A DNA stretch of 48,680 bases from Deltaproteobacteria bacterium (GTDB taxonomy: Bacteria; Myxococcota_A; Polyangia; Haliangiales; Haliangiaceae). Both the position numbers and the translations under genes were made by a program. The DNA lies in assembly GCA_025353585.1 (NCBI GenBank), contig JANXOM010000422.1, forward strand, positions 1 through 48,680. The letters run 5' to 3'. Positions 25,407 through 33,832 of this stretch are shown here, piece after piece. The notes below the pieces were generated by a model, which had not been told where the DNA came from, did no database searches, and saw only the letters and a program-made list of their open reading frames with translations. The stretch's first letter is position 1. Every line of letters starts with the position of its first letter.

Positions 25407-26663
25407 ATGGGGACGGTGTCAAAGTTGTCAAGCGAGCCCGCCGCCGCCGCCGCCTCCGCCGCCGCGACCACGCGCGCGATCGGCCTCGCCGCCGCCGGCC
25501 GCGCCTACCTCGCGCTCACCACTGGCGAGCCGCCCGGCCTCGACGCCTGCGTGACGTGCCCACCCGCCGCGCACCCCGGCGAAGATCTGCTCGCCGCCCT
25601 CCGCGACGCCAGCTCGCGCCCGCGGATCCGCGCGTTCGGCCGCGACGAGGGCTACCGACTCGAAGACGCGACCGCCCTCGTCGTGGCCGCGCCAACGCCC
25701 GCCGCCGCCGCCGAGCTCGCGCGCTGGCTCACCCGCCGCGTCGGCCGCGCCGTCCTCCCGATCACCGGCCCGTTAGCGCTCGCCGCCACGTTCGCGGGCC
25801 GCGTCGGCTTCGCCCCGGCTCGCCCGCGCTACGAGCGCGACGCTGCCGGCCGCGTCCGCGTCGAGGCGTTCGAGCTCCACGTCGCCGAGCATTGCAACCT
25901 CCGCTGCGCCAACTGCTGCAACATGTCCCCGCTCGTCCCCGAGCGCACGCTCGCCGTCGCCGAGGTCGCCGCGTTCACCACGCGCATGGCCGCCGTCCTC
26001 CACGCCGACGTCGTCAAGATCATGGGCGGCGAGCCGCTCCTCCACCCCGATCTCCCCGGCGTCCTGCGCGTCCTCCGCGCCTCTGGCATCGCCGACCGCG
26101 TTCGCCTCTTCACCAACGGCCTCCTGCTCGCCGCGCAACCGGACGCCTTCTGGGAAGCCCTCGACGAGCTCACCATCTCCAGCTACGTCAGCGCGCCCGT
26201 GAAGCCCGCGACGCTCGAGCTCGCCCACGCCCGCGCCCGCCGTCACGACTTCGTCCTCAACGTGAAGCCCGTCACCGAGTTCGCGCAGGTCCTCTCGCCG
26301 CGCTACGAGTCCGACGACGCGCGCACCGCCGGGACCTACCAGCGCTGCTGGCTCCGCCACCGGTGCCTCGTCGTGCGCGATGGCCGCTTCTACATGTGCA
26401 CGCGCGCCGCGTACGCGAGCGAGTTCCTCGCCACCGTGGCCCACGAGCCCGCGACCGCGCCGCTCGATCGCAGCCGCGACGGCATCCCCCTCGACGATCG
26501 AGATCTCGCCGGCGCCCTCGAGGCGTACCTCAACCGCGAGGAGCCGCTCGGCGCGTGCCGCTACTGCTTTGGCGGCGATGGCGCGGCGGAGGCGCACTAC
26601 CAGCTCACGCGCGCCGAGGTCGCCGCCGGCGTGCTGTCGCGCAAGCTCGCGGTCGTGCGGTGA
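25407..26663 (+). CDS. Radical SAM protein with auxiliary Fe-S cluster region
   Basis: The 418-residue protein has an N-terminal domain of about 150 residues that I do not recognise. A radical SAM core follows, with the CxxxCxxC motif at C163, C167 and C170 and GGEP at 207-210. A C-terminal part has five further cysteines (C314, C320, C331, C384, C387) in the pattern seen in SPASM/Twitch-like proteins near sugar or polysaccharide genes (GRFYMC, then PLGACRYCFG). It should cleave S-adenosylmethionine to start a radical reaction on an unknown substrate. The ATG at 25407 lies at the edge of a REP repeat, so the first ten residues come from repeat DNA; the true start could be farther in. Its stop overlaps the next start (GTGA). 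Confidence 0.88.
   Translation: MGTVSKLSSEPAAAAASAAATTRAIGLAAAGRAYLALTTGEPPGLDACVTCPPAAHPGEDLLAALRDASSRPRIRAFGRDEGYRLEDATALVVAAPTPAAAAELARWLTRRVGRAVLPITGPLALAATFAGRVGFAPARPRYERDAAGRVRVEAFELHVAEHCNLRCANCCNMSPLVPERTLAVAEVAAFTTRMAAVLHADVVKIMGGEPLLHPDLPGVLRVLRASGIADRVRLFTNGLLLAAQPDAFWEALDELTISSYVSAPVKPATLELAHARARRHDFVLNVKPVTEFAQVLSPRYESDDARTAGTYQRCWLRHRCLVVRDGRFYMCTRAAYASEFLATVAHEPATAPLDRSRDGIPLDDRDLAGALEAYLNREEPLGACRYCFGGDGAAEAHYQLTRAEVAAGVLSRKLAVVR
25409..25431. repeat. REP-like repeat, copy 2, overlapping the radical SAM start
   Basis: This copy differs from 25343-25365 at one position (GACGGTG instead of GACGGAG). It is in the same orientation and begins with the last base of the annotated ATG, so the repeat encodes the first residues of the radical SAM protein as read from that start. 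Confidence 0.65.
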
Positions 26664-27607
26664 CGCCGCTGCGCGACTGGCACGGCGTCACGCGCTACTA
26701 CGTCCGTGCCGATGGTGCGCATGCGCCGACCCTCGCCGCCCTCGCCACGCACCCGCTCCGCCTCTCCCGCGCCGGCGTGCTCGCCGCCTGGGGCGCCTCC
26801 GCGGACGACCTCGCCACGATCCTCCTCGATGTCCGCCAGGCGCCGTGCGCGCCGGCCCCGCCCCCGATCGCCGCGCCGTTCGCCCTCGCGCTCGAGACGG
26901 CCGTCGCCGCGATCGCGCGCACGGCGACCGCCCCCGTCGTCGCGCTCGGCGGCGGCGTCGATGGCGCGGCCGTCCTCGCCGCGTGGCGCGCGACCGGGGC
27001 GCCGATGCCGCTCGCGCTCACCCTCGAGACGGGCCTCGCCGGCTACGACGAGGTCGTCGCGGCCCAGGCGATCGCCGCCACGCTCGGCGCGCGGTGCGAG
27101 GTCGTGGCGATCACACCCGCCGCGCTCGTCGCGCTCGCGCCCGCCGCCGCCGTGCTCGCCGAGGCGCCGCTCTACGACTTGCACCCCGTTCATCGCCTCG
27201 CGCTGGCGCAGGCCGCCGCGGCGCGCGGGGCCACCACGCTCGTCACTGGTGATGGCGCGGACGCCGTGTTCCGCGGCGCGCCCGATCTCGACTACGTGCC
27301 GCTCGTCGCCGCGCTCACCCGCCGCGCCGGCCTCGCGCTCGCGTCGCCGTTCTTCGCGCCGGCCGTGCTCGCCGCCACGCCGCGCGATCCCGACAAGCGG
27401 GCCGTTCGCGCCTACGTCGCCGCCGCCGGGCTCGCCGGCCTCGCCGCGGCTCCGAAACGCCCGCGCGCCGTACCCACGCTCGACCTCGCGCCGATCCTCG
27501 ACTCGTCGCGCATCGCCGCCCTCGCGCGCGCGCTCGAGCTCCCGCCCGCCGCCACCGTCGGCTGGGCCACGCTCGATCACCTCGTCCGCGCGCTCGAGGC
27601 CGCCTGA
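26660..27607 (+). CDS. Asparagine-synthase-like protein with degenerate ATP-binding loop, no glutaminase domain
   Basis: The 315-residue protein starts at GTG 26660 within the upstream stop (GTGA). It resembles only the synthetase half of asparagine synthases. Where the PP-loop SGGxDS is expected it reads GGGVDG (97-102), losing both serines. A later GDGADAVFRG segment keeps the second nucleotide-binding motif (GDGADELFGG in the family). There is no N-terminal Cys nucleophile or glutaminase fold. It may have lost adenylation activity, act as a structural partner of the complete AsnB next to it, or use another chemistry. The stop overlaps the AsnB start by one base (TGATG). Confidence 0.8.
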   Translation: MTPLRDWHGVTRYYVRADGAHAPTLAALATHPLRLSRAGVLAAWGASADDLATILLDVRQAPCAPAPPPIAAPFALALETAVAAIARTATAPVVALGGGVDGAAVLAAWRATGAPMPLALTLETGLAGYDEVVAAQAIAATLGARCEVVAITPAALVALAPAAAVLAEAPLYDLHPVHRLALAQAAAARGATTLVTGDGADAVFRGAPDLDYVPLVAALTRRAGLALASPFFAPAVLAATPRDPDKRAVRAYVAAAGLAGLAAAPKRPRAVPTLDLAPILDSSRIAALARALELPPAATVGWATLDHLVRALEAA

Positions 27608-29346
27608 TGTGCGGTATCGCCGGCATCGTGCGGTTCGATCGTCCGGCGACCGCGTCGCGCGACCTGCTCGCCGCCCTGCGCGCCCGCCTCGCGCACCGCG
27701 GCCCCGACGGCCACGGCGAGGCGTACACCGCATACGCCGCCCTCGCGCACACGCGCCTCGCGATGATCGATGCGGCCGCCGGCGCGCAGCCCTTCGCGAG
27801 CGCCGATGGCCGCTACACCCTCGTCTACAACGGCGAGCTCGCCAACCACCACGCCCTGCGCGCCGCGCTCCCCGGCCCCTGGCGCACGCGCAGCGACACC
27901 GAGACCGTGCTCGCCGCGTGGGAGGCGTGGGGTGAGGCGTGCGTGCCGCGCCTCGACGGCATGTTCGCGTTCGCGCTGTGGGACGCCCGCACCGAGGTGC
28001 TCCACGCCGCGCGCGATCGCCTCGGCGTCAAGCCGCTCGCGTACACCGCGCTCGCCGACGGCGGCGTCGCCTTCGCGTCGGAGGCGCAGGCGCTGCTCCC
28101 GGCGCTCGGCGGCGCGCGCGCGAACCTCGAGGCCATCGTCGAGTACCTCGTCGCGCCGGCGTTCAGCGGCGTCGCGCGGTCCCCGTTCGCCGGTGTGCAG
28201 TACCTCGCGCCAGGGCACGCGCTGCGGATCGCGCGCGCCGGCACGACCACGCGCCGCTACTGGCGCTGGCGCGCGAGCGACGATCCGACGGCCGCGCCGA
28301 CCGCCGCCGGGCTGCGCGCCGCCGTGGAGGACGCGGTCGCCGGCTCGCGGCGGAGCGATGCGCCGCTCGGCGTGTTCCTGAGCGGCGGGCTCGACTCCAC
28401 CGCGGTCGCCGCGCTGATGCGCCGCGCGCAGCCCGAGGTGCACGCCTTCACGATCACGTATCCGGGCGCCGCCGCCTGGCGCGACTCCGTCCTCGTCCTG
28501 TCCGACGACGCTCCGCACGCGCGCGCGGCCGCCGCCGCGCTCGACCTTCGCCACCACGAGGTGCCGTTCGACCGCGCGACGCTCGCCACCGAGCTCGCCG
28601 CGCTCGCCCGCGTCGACGACGCCCTCCCCGCATGGGAGCAGGAGCTCTCGCAGCGCGTGCTCGCCCGCGCCGCCGCCGCCCACGTCAAGGGCGTCCTCGT
28701 CGGCGACGCGGCCGACGAGACGCACTACGGCTATCACTTCCTGCTCGATCCCATCGCCACCGCCGCGCCGCGCGCGATCCTCGCCCGGCTCGGCAGCGTC
28801 CCGGTCCTCGCCGCGGTCGATCCAGATCCCGTCGCGCGCCTCGACGCCGAGTACCGCGCGCTCGCGGCCGATGCAGGAGCGCCGCCGGGCATCGCCGCCA
28901 CGACGCAGCTGATCGTCGAGCGCTGGTTGCCGCGGCTCCTCCACAACGGCGATATCCACGCGATGGCGTTCGGCCTCGAGGCGCGCGTGCCGTTCGCGGC
29001 GACGGCGCTCGTCGATCTCGCGGCGCGCATCCCGGCTGCCCGCGCGCTCGCCGGCGGCGTCGAGAAGGCAGCCTTGCGCGAGGCGCTCCGCGGCGCGCTA
29101 CCCGAAGCCATTCGTACGCGCACGAAGTCCGCGCTGCCCAAAGACCAGGCGAGCGGCGCCGTGTATCGCGAGCTCGCGCTGCGGGTCGTCGCCGAGCCGC
29201 ACCCGGTCGTGCGCGCGGTCGTGGATCTGGCCGCGCTCGCGCCGGGGCTCGCCTCCTCCGCGCCGCTCGACGAACGCGCTCGCGCCGCGCTGTTCCGCGT
29301 CATCGGCCTGCAGCACTGGGCGATCGCGCACGAGGTCCGCGCGTGA
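27607..29346 (+). CDS. asnB: AsnB-type glutamine amidotransferase (asparagine synthetase family)
   Basis: The 579-residue protein has an intact N-terminal glutaminase domain: MCGIAGIV with Cys2 as nucleophile, RGPDGHG near 30 and YNGELANH. The synthetase domain has an intact PP-loop LSGGLDST (SGGLDS at 259-264) and a variant second motif, VGDAADETHYGY, in place of GxGADExFGGY. Such enzymes transfer the glutamine amide to an adenylated carboxylate, either aspartate or a secondary-metabolite or polysaccharide substrate. Pairing with a radical SAM enzyme and glycosyltransferases suggests the latter. It overlaps its neighbours by 1 and 4 bases, so it is translated with the operon. Confidence 0.9.
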   Translation: MCGIAGIVRFDRPATASRDLLAALRARLAHRGPDGHGEAYTAYAALAHTRLAMIDAAAGAQPFASADGRYTLVYNGELANHHALRAALPGPWRTRSDTETVLAAWEAWGEACVPRLDGMFAFALWDARTEVLHAARDRLGVKPLAYTALADGGVAFASEAQALLPALGGARANLEAIVEYLVAPAFSGVARSPFAGVQYLAPGHALRIARAGTTTRRYWRWRASDDPTAAPTAAGLRAAVEDAVAGSRRSDAPLGVFLSGGLDSTAVAALMRRAQPEVHAFTITYPGAAAWRDSVLVLSDDAPHARAAAAALDLRHHEVPFDRATLATELAALARVDDALPAWEQELSQRVLARAAAAHVKGVLVGDAADETHYGYHFLLDPIATAAPRAILARLGSVPVLAAVDPDPVARLDAEYRALAADAGAPPGIAATTQLIVERWLPRLLHNGDIHAMAFGLEARVPFAATALVDLAARIPAARALAGGVEKAALREALRGALPEAIRTRTKSALPKDQASGAVYRELALRVVAEPHPVVRAVVDLAALAPGLASSAPLDERARAALFRVIGLQHWAIAHEVRA

Positions 29347-30515
29347 AGGTCACCGTGTTGACGCTGCCCGAGAAGGGCCACTACCACCCGCTGCTCGGCC
29401 CCGCGCTCGAGCTCGCGCGCCGCGGGCACGACGTCGCGCTCGCCTGCGCGTTCGATCTCCGCGCCGAGCTCCACGCGGCCGGCGCCCCGCGCGTGCTCGT
29501 CCCGCCGGGCGCGCCCCCGCCGCCGGCCGGCGTACGCGGCGAGGCGCTCGCGCGCGTGCTCGCCGATCCGGTCGCGCTCGCCGGGTGGATCCGCGAGCTC
29601 CTCGTCGACGCGCCGGGCGAGCAGATCGCGCCGCTGCGCGCGCTCCTCCGCGCCGAGCGCCCCGACGTGGTCGCGCTCGACACCATGGCGTACGCCGGCG
29701 CGATCGCGGCCGAGCTCGAGGGCATCCCGTGGGTTGGCTGGGCCACGTCGCTGAACCCCGTCGTGCCGGGGGCCACCGACACGCCGCTGATCCGGACGCT
29801 GCGCGCGCTCGACCCGGCGCGGCGCGCGTTGTTCTCGGCCCACGGTGTGACGGCCGAGCTGCGCGTCTCCGACGTGCTCTCACCCCGCGGCACGGCCGTG
29901 TTCGCGACGGAAGCGCTGACCGAGCCGTTCGCGGGGCCGGCGCGGGCGGGCGTGCGCCTCGTCGGGCCGTCGCTCGGCGGCACGCGCGGCGGCGAGCGCG
30001 TGGACCCGAGCTTCGCGGGAGGGCGCCCGATCGTGTACGTCTCGTTCGGCAGCCAGGCGTGGTTCCAGCCGGCGCGGTTCGCGCGCGTGATCGCGGCGGC
30101 GGCCGAGCTCGAGCTCGCCGTGATCGCGGCCGTGGGCGACCTGCGGCTCGCCCCGGCGCCGCGCGTGCGCTGCGTCCCGGTCGCGGACCAGCTCCACGCG
30201 CTCGCTCACGCCCACGTCGCCGTCACGCACGGCGGGGCGAACTCGGTGATGGAGGCGCTGGCGCTCGGCGTCCCGCTCCTGGTGGCGCCGATCTGCAACG
30301 ACCAGGAGCACAACGCGCGCTTCGTGGTCGCGGCCGGGTGCGGCGCCGTCGTCGATCTGGACGCCAGCGACCACGGCGCGCTCGTCGCGGCGCTGGCGCG
30401 GCTCGTGGCGCCCGGGCCAGAGCGCGTGGCGGCGGCGGCGATCGGCGCGAGCTATCAGGCGCGCGGGACGGTGGGCGCGGGCGCGGCGGAGCTCGTGGAG
30501 CACGCGTGCTCGTGA
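29343..30515 (+). CDS. GT1 glycosyltransferase (MGT/UGT-like)
   Basis: The 390-residue protein starts at GTG 29343, overlapping the AsnB stop (GTGA). It has the two-Rossmann GT-B layout. The N-terminal acceptor domain opens TVLTLPEKGHYHPLLGPALELARRGHDV, as in macrolide-type glycosyltransferases. The C-terminal donor domain has VYVSFGSQ and the signature HGGANSVMEALALGVPLL followed by DQEHNA. These enzymes move an activated sugar onto a small hydrophobic acceptor. It supports a glycosylated metabolite as product of the operon. No membrane segments are seen. Confidence 0.9.
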   Translation: MKVTVLTLPEKGHYHPLLGPALELARRGHDVALACAFDLRAELHAAGAPRVLVPPGAPPPPAGVRGEALARVLADPVALAGWIRELLVDAPGEQIAPLRALLRAERPDVVALDTMAYAGAIAAELEGIPWVGWATSLNPVVPGATDTPLIRTLRALDPARRALFSAHGVTAELRVSDVLSPRGTAVFATEALTEPFAGPARAGVRLVGPSLGGTRGGERVDPSFAGGRPIVYVSFGSQAWFQPARFARVIAAAAELELAVIAAVGDLRLAPAPRVRCVPVADQLHALAHAHVAVTHGGANSVMEALALGVPLLVAPICNDQEHNARFVVAAGCGAVVDLDASDHGALVAALARLVAPGPERVAAAAIGASYQARGTVGAGAAELVEHACS

Positions 30516-31444
30516 TCCCGCTCGTGATCACGGCGCGCGACGAAGCCCGTGCCTTACCCGCGTGCCTCGACTCGCTCTTCGCCGCCATGCGCGTGACGGA
30601 GCGCGAGCTCGCCGTGCGGCTCGCGCCGATCGTGATCCTGGACGCGTGCCGCGATGCCACGGGCGCGATCGCGGCCGCGCGTGGCGTGCGGACGTTGGCC
30701 AGCCGCGGGCGCGGTAAGGTCGAGGCGCAGCGCACGGCGGTCGGGGCGTGCCCGGCCCCGGTGCACGTCTTCTGCGATGCGGACGTGCTCGTCGCGCCGG
30801 ATACGCTCGCCGCGCTGTGCGCCGTGATCCTCGCCGAGCCGGGCGTCGTCGTCGCGACCCCGCCGCGCGCGCCGCTGCCGCCGCGAAGCGCTGCGCCGCT
30901 CGCCCGTGCGCTGCACGTGTACAACGCGCGCCGCGGGTTCTCGTCCGGCCGCGCGTGGTTCTCCGGGAAGCTGTTCGCGATCCGCGGCTGGGACGTGCCC
31001 ACCGCGGCCGAGGTCGCGCGCCGCGCGGCCGGGCTCCCGGCGAGTCGCTTCCACGCGCTCGCCGCGCCGCTGACGGTCGACGACGTCTACCTCTCGCGTC
31101 GCGTGGTGCACGATCACGGCGCGGCGGCGCTGCGTGAGACGACGCGCGGGCTCCTGCACTTTCGCGCGCCGGAGACGTGGCGCGGCATGTACCGCTACTA
31201 CCGCCGCATGCGGCGCGAGCTCGCGCGCATGGACGCGCTGTTCCCCGAGCTGCGCGGGGTCGCGCCGCGGGTCCCCGACGAGCTCGCGGCCGCGACGCCC
31301 GCCGAGCGCCGAGCGTGGCGCGTCTTCGAGGTCGCGCTCGCGGCGTGTCGGGTGGCGTATCGCGCCGAGCGGCTCGCCGTCGACCGCCTCGGCGTTCCGG
31401 CGCGCGACCCGTGGCCCGCGATCGCGGAGACGAAGGCCCTGTGA
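30512..31444 (+). CDS. GT2 family glycosyltransferase
   Basis: I chose GTG 30512 because it overlaps the upstream stop as GTGA, like its neighbours; GTG 30506 is in the same frame. The 310-residue protein has a GT-A fold start (LVITARDEARALPACLDSLF), a DAD metal-binding motif in VFCDADVLVAPD, FSGKLFAIRGWD and a DDVYLSRRVV acceptor-loop segment. This matches family 2 transferases using nucleotide sugars. No membrane helix is visible, so it is probably cytoplasmic. It is the second glycosyltransferase of the operon and may extend the sugar chain or transfer the amino sugar later deacetylated by the PIG-L protein. Confidence 0.86.
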   Translation: MIPLVITARDEARALPACLDSLFAAMRVTERELAVRLAPIVILDACRDATGAIAAARGVRTLASRGRGKVEAQRTAVGACPAPVHVFCDADVLVAPDTLAALCAVILAEPGVVVATPPRAPLPPRSAAPLARALHVYNARRGFSSGRAWFSGKLFAIRGWDVPTAAEVARRAAGLPASRFHALAAPLTVDDVYLSRRVVHDHGAAALRETTRGLLHFRAPETWRGMYRYYRRMRRELARMDALFPELRGVAPRVPDELAAATPAERRAWRVFEVALAACRVAYRAERLAVDRLGVPARDPWPAIAETKAL

Positions 31445-32166
31445 GGGCGACGCGCATCTGCCCGCCGTACGTCGTGCCGCTCGAGGTCTGGGACCTGCCG
31501 GTCGGCGGCCAGCTCCTGCAGATGTGGCGCGCCGCCGACGCGTTCCCCGAGCGGCTCGCCGAGGCGGTGGCGCTCGTGCGCGCGCAGCACCCCGCGATCG
31601 CGCACGTGCACCTCGCGGGCGGTGGCGCGAGCGTCGGCTGCGCAGACGCCGTGGCGACGCTCGGCCTGCCGTGTACGCGAGATGACGATCCGTTCACGGC
31701 CGCGCTCGCCGGCGCCGCGCTGCTCCCGGGCGCGGCCTGCGCCGATATCGGGCAGACGGGCGTCAAGCTCGCGCGCGGCGAGGACACGTGGCGGATCCGG
31801 CGCGACCTCGCCCGGGCGCCGCTGCGGGACGGCGTACCGCGCGCGGATCGCGTGGCGGCCCGGACCTCGACCGTCGCGGCGCTCGGAGAGGCGCTGGCCA
31901 CGACGGGCGCGCGGCAGCTCGTGGTGGCCTTGCCGTGTGAATTCACCGCCGCGGGCGAGCCGCTCGGCTGTACCTACTGCTGGCCGGAGCGCGATCCCCA
32001 CCTGCTCGCGGATCTCGCGCGGCTCGCGGACGCCGAGCTCGCCGTGCTCAACGACGCGGAGCTCGCGGCGGTGGGCGCGGGGCCGGGGCTGCCACGCGGC
32101 GTGACGTCGCTCGTGGTGACGCTCGGGTTCGGCGTGGGCGCGGCGCTGTGGCGGCCGCCGCGATGA
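31441..32166 (+). CDS. ROK-like (ASKHA fold) protein, short
   Basis: The 241-residue protein starts at GTG 31441 within the upstream stop. Three segments resemble the nucleotide-binding motifs of ROK-type sugar kinases: ADIGQTGVKLA (D102, phosphate-1), VLNDAELAAVGA (N204/D205, connect-1) and TLGFGVGAALW (L228-G233, phosphate-2). It also has a conserved-looking CTYCWPERD near residue 180. The usual catalytic ExGH and zinc cysteines are not seen, and it is shorter than typical ROK kinases of about 300 residues. The N-terminal 100 residues are unrecognised. It may be a sugar kinase variant or have lost catalysis. Identification rests on motif spacing only. Confidence 0.6.
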   Translation: MRATRICPPYVVPLEVWDLPVGGQLLQMWRAADAFPERLAEAVALVRAQHPAIAHVHLAGGGASVGCADAVATLGLPCTRDDDPFTAALAGAALLPGAACADIGQTGVKLARGEDTWRIRRDLARAPLRDGVPRADRVAARTSTVAALGEALATTGARQLVVALPCEFTAAGEPLGCTYCWPERDPHLLADLARLADAELAVLNDAELAAVGAGPGLPRGVTSLVVTLGFGVGAALWRPPR

Positions 32167-32921
32167 CGCTGCTGGTGGTCTCGCCGCACGCCGACGACGC
32201 GATCTTCAGCTGCGCCGGCGGCATCCTGGCCCGCACGCGGCGAGGCGAGCGCGTCGTGGTGGCGAGCGTCTTCACGGGCGGGGCCGGGGCGGGCCGGGCC
32301 GACGAAGATCGGCGCGCGTTGGCGAGGGTCGGCGCCGCGCGGGTCGATCTCGGGTTCCTCGACGCGCCGGCGCGGGAGGGCGTCGCCGAGACGTTCGGCG
32401 CGCTGGTCGTGACGTCGCGCGTCCGCGCGGCGACGGTGCGCGCGGTGGCGCGGGCGCTGGCTCGGGTGGTCCTTTCCGAGCGCGTGCGCGAGATCTGGCT
32501 GCCACTCGGCGTAGGTGGGCACGTCGATCACCTGACGGTCTTCGCCGCGCGCTCGGTCATGCGGCCGGCCGTGCGCACGCGCTTCTACCTCGAGCGCCCG
32601 TACGCGTGGGTGCCGGCGCTGCTGGCCTTGCGCAAGCTCCAGCTGGCGGGCGGCGCGCTCACCCGACCGCCACCGGCGGCGACGATCGCGCGCCAGCTCG
32701 CGGCCGGCGGCTGCGGCGCGTTCGTGGTGACCCCGGCCGATCTCGCCGCGCTGGCGCGCCAGCTGGCGACGCGCCACGCCGGCGTCGGTTTCCGCTGGCG
32801 CCCGCGCCACGTGCTCGCCGCATCGGACCCGACCTCCGCGATCGCGGCCTACCGCTCGCAGCTGCGCTGGCTCGGCGTCCCGGCGTCCCGGTTCGCCGGC
32901 GCCGCCGAGCGCTTCTCCTGA
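32163..32921 (+). CDS. PIG-L/LmbE-family deacetylase
   Basis: The 252-residue protein starts at ATG 32163, overlapping the upstream stop as ATGA. It has the family signature PHADDA near the start (H9, D11, D12; the usual Glu after the Asp pair is Ala) and HVDH at H120/H123, which complete the zinc site. PIG-L proteins remove acetyl groups from N-acetylglucosamine-type glycosides, as in mycothiol, GPI and glycopeptide pathways. As the last gene of a glycosyltransferase operon, it probably unmasks an amino sugar on the final product. It is followed by a hairpin that may end the operon. Confidence 0.9.
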   Translation: MTLLVVSPHADDAIFSCAGGILARTRRGERVVVASVFTGGAGAGRADEDRRALARVGAARVDLGFLDAPAREGVAETFGALVVTSRVRAATVRAVARALARVVLSERVREIWLPLGVGGHVDHLTVFAARSVMRPAVRTRFYLERPYAWVPALLALRKLQLAGGALTRPPPAATIARQLAAGGCGAFVVTPADLAALARQLATRHAGVGFRWRPRHVLAASDPTSAIAAYRSQLRWLGVPASRFAGAAERFS

Positions 32922-32977
32922 TCGCTTCTAGCTCGAAGCCACCAGGACCTGGCGGCGCCACGCCCCTTGGTTGCATC

Positions 32978-33002
32978 CGGACGCCTGGCCTCCGGGCGTC
33001 CG
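32978..33002. terminator. Hairpin between convergent PIG-L and cyclophilin genes
   Basis: CGGACGCC (32978-32985) pairs with GGCGTCCG (32995-33002) around a 9-base loop. It lies between the two convergent gene ends and could terminate both. No T-tract is present. Confidence 0.45.
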
Positions 33003-33019
33003 CACCGTCGAGATCCGGT

Positions 33020-33832
33020 TCAGCGGCTGATCGTGACCTTCGTCATCACCACGTCGTCCTTCGGCTTGTCGCGCGCCTTCTCGACGCTGGTGATCTTCTT
33101 CACGAGATCGAGCTCCTTGCACTGCCCGAAGATCGTGTGCTTGCCGTTCAGGTACGTCGGCGCGCTCTCCGTGATGAAGAACTGGCTGCCGTTCGTGCCG
33201 TGGCCGCCGTGGCTGCCAGCGTTCGCCATCGCGAGCGTGCCTTCCTTCATCGTCAGCCCGGGCACGATCTCGTCGTCGAAGTTGTAGCCGGGACCGCTCG
33301 TCCCGGTCCCCGTCGGATCGCCGCCCTGGATCATGAAGCCGGCGATCACGCGGTGGAACGTGAGGCCGTCGAAGTACGGCTTGCCCTTCTCGACGCTCCC
33401 CGTCTTCGGGTTCGTCCACGGCTTCTTGCCGGTCGCGAGGCCGATGAAGTTCGCGACGGTGATCGGCGTCTTGTCGCCGAACAGCTCGCAGTGGAACGTG
33501 CCCTGGGTCGTCTCGATCGTCGCCGTCAGCGGGCCGGTGCCCTTGAGGTCCTTCGTGTACTCCGCGAAGTCCTCCTTCGTCGGCGGGCGGACATCGCCCG
33601 TCGGGGCGGTGGTGTCGAGCACCGGCGGCGTGGCCGGCTTGGCCATCGTCGGCGCGCCCGAGCCGGACGAGCCGGCCGAGCCCGCGGATCCCTTGCCGTC
33701 GGTCCACGGGTTCTTGCCACTCTCCTGGCCCATGCCGCCCTGGTCGTCGTGCGGGCTCTTGTGCTCGCAGCCGCCGAGGGAGGCCACGGCAACACACGCG
33801 GACAGCGTCGCGATCAAGCTCTCAATTCGCAT
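33020..33832 (-). CDS. Cyclophilin-type peptidyl-prolyl isomerase lipoprotein
   Basis: From ATG 33832 the 270-residue protein has a signal peptide with lipobox (ASLGGC), a Gly/Ser/Pro-rich linker and a cyclophilin domain (about 105-270). Motifs are [48 protein letters not shown] and HTIFGQ. These match the active-site residues (Arg, Phe, Gln) of cyclophilins. It should speed proline isomerisation of proteins in the envelope. An upstream ATG at 33844 would add four residues; the chosen start overlaps the upstream gene by 11 bases, which suggests coupling. Confidence 0.93.
   Translation of the reverse strand: MRIESLIATLSACVAVASLGGCEHKSPHDDQGGMGQESGKNPWTDGKGSAGSAGSSGSGAPTMAKPATPPVLDTTAPTGDVRPPTKEDFAEYTKDLKGTGPLTATIETTQGTFHCELFGDKTPITVANFIGLATGKKPWTNPKTGSVEKGKPYFDGLTFHRVIAGFMIQGGDPTGTGTSGPGYNFDDEIVPGLTMKEGTLAMANAGSHGGHGTNGSQFFITESAPTYLNGKHTIFGQCKELDLVKKITSVEKARDKPKDDVVMTKVTISR

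Noticed and set aside
25407..26663. Radical SAM protein as the activator of a glycyl radical enzyme in the microcompartment
   Set aside because: It has SPASM/Twitch-like auxiliary cysteines rather than the activase layout. No glycyl radical enzyme is present, and it is overlapped with the downstream glycosylation genes instead.
26660..29346. Lasso-peptide or other RiPP maturation cluster based on the asparagine-synthase-like pair
   Set aside because: No precursor peptide, leader peptidase or recognition-element gene was found on either strand near these genes.
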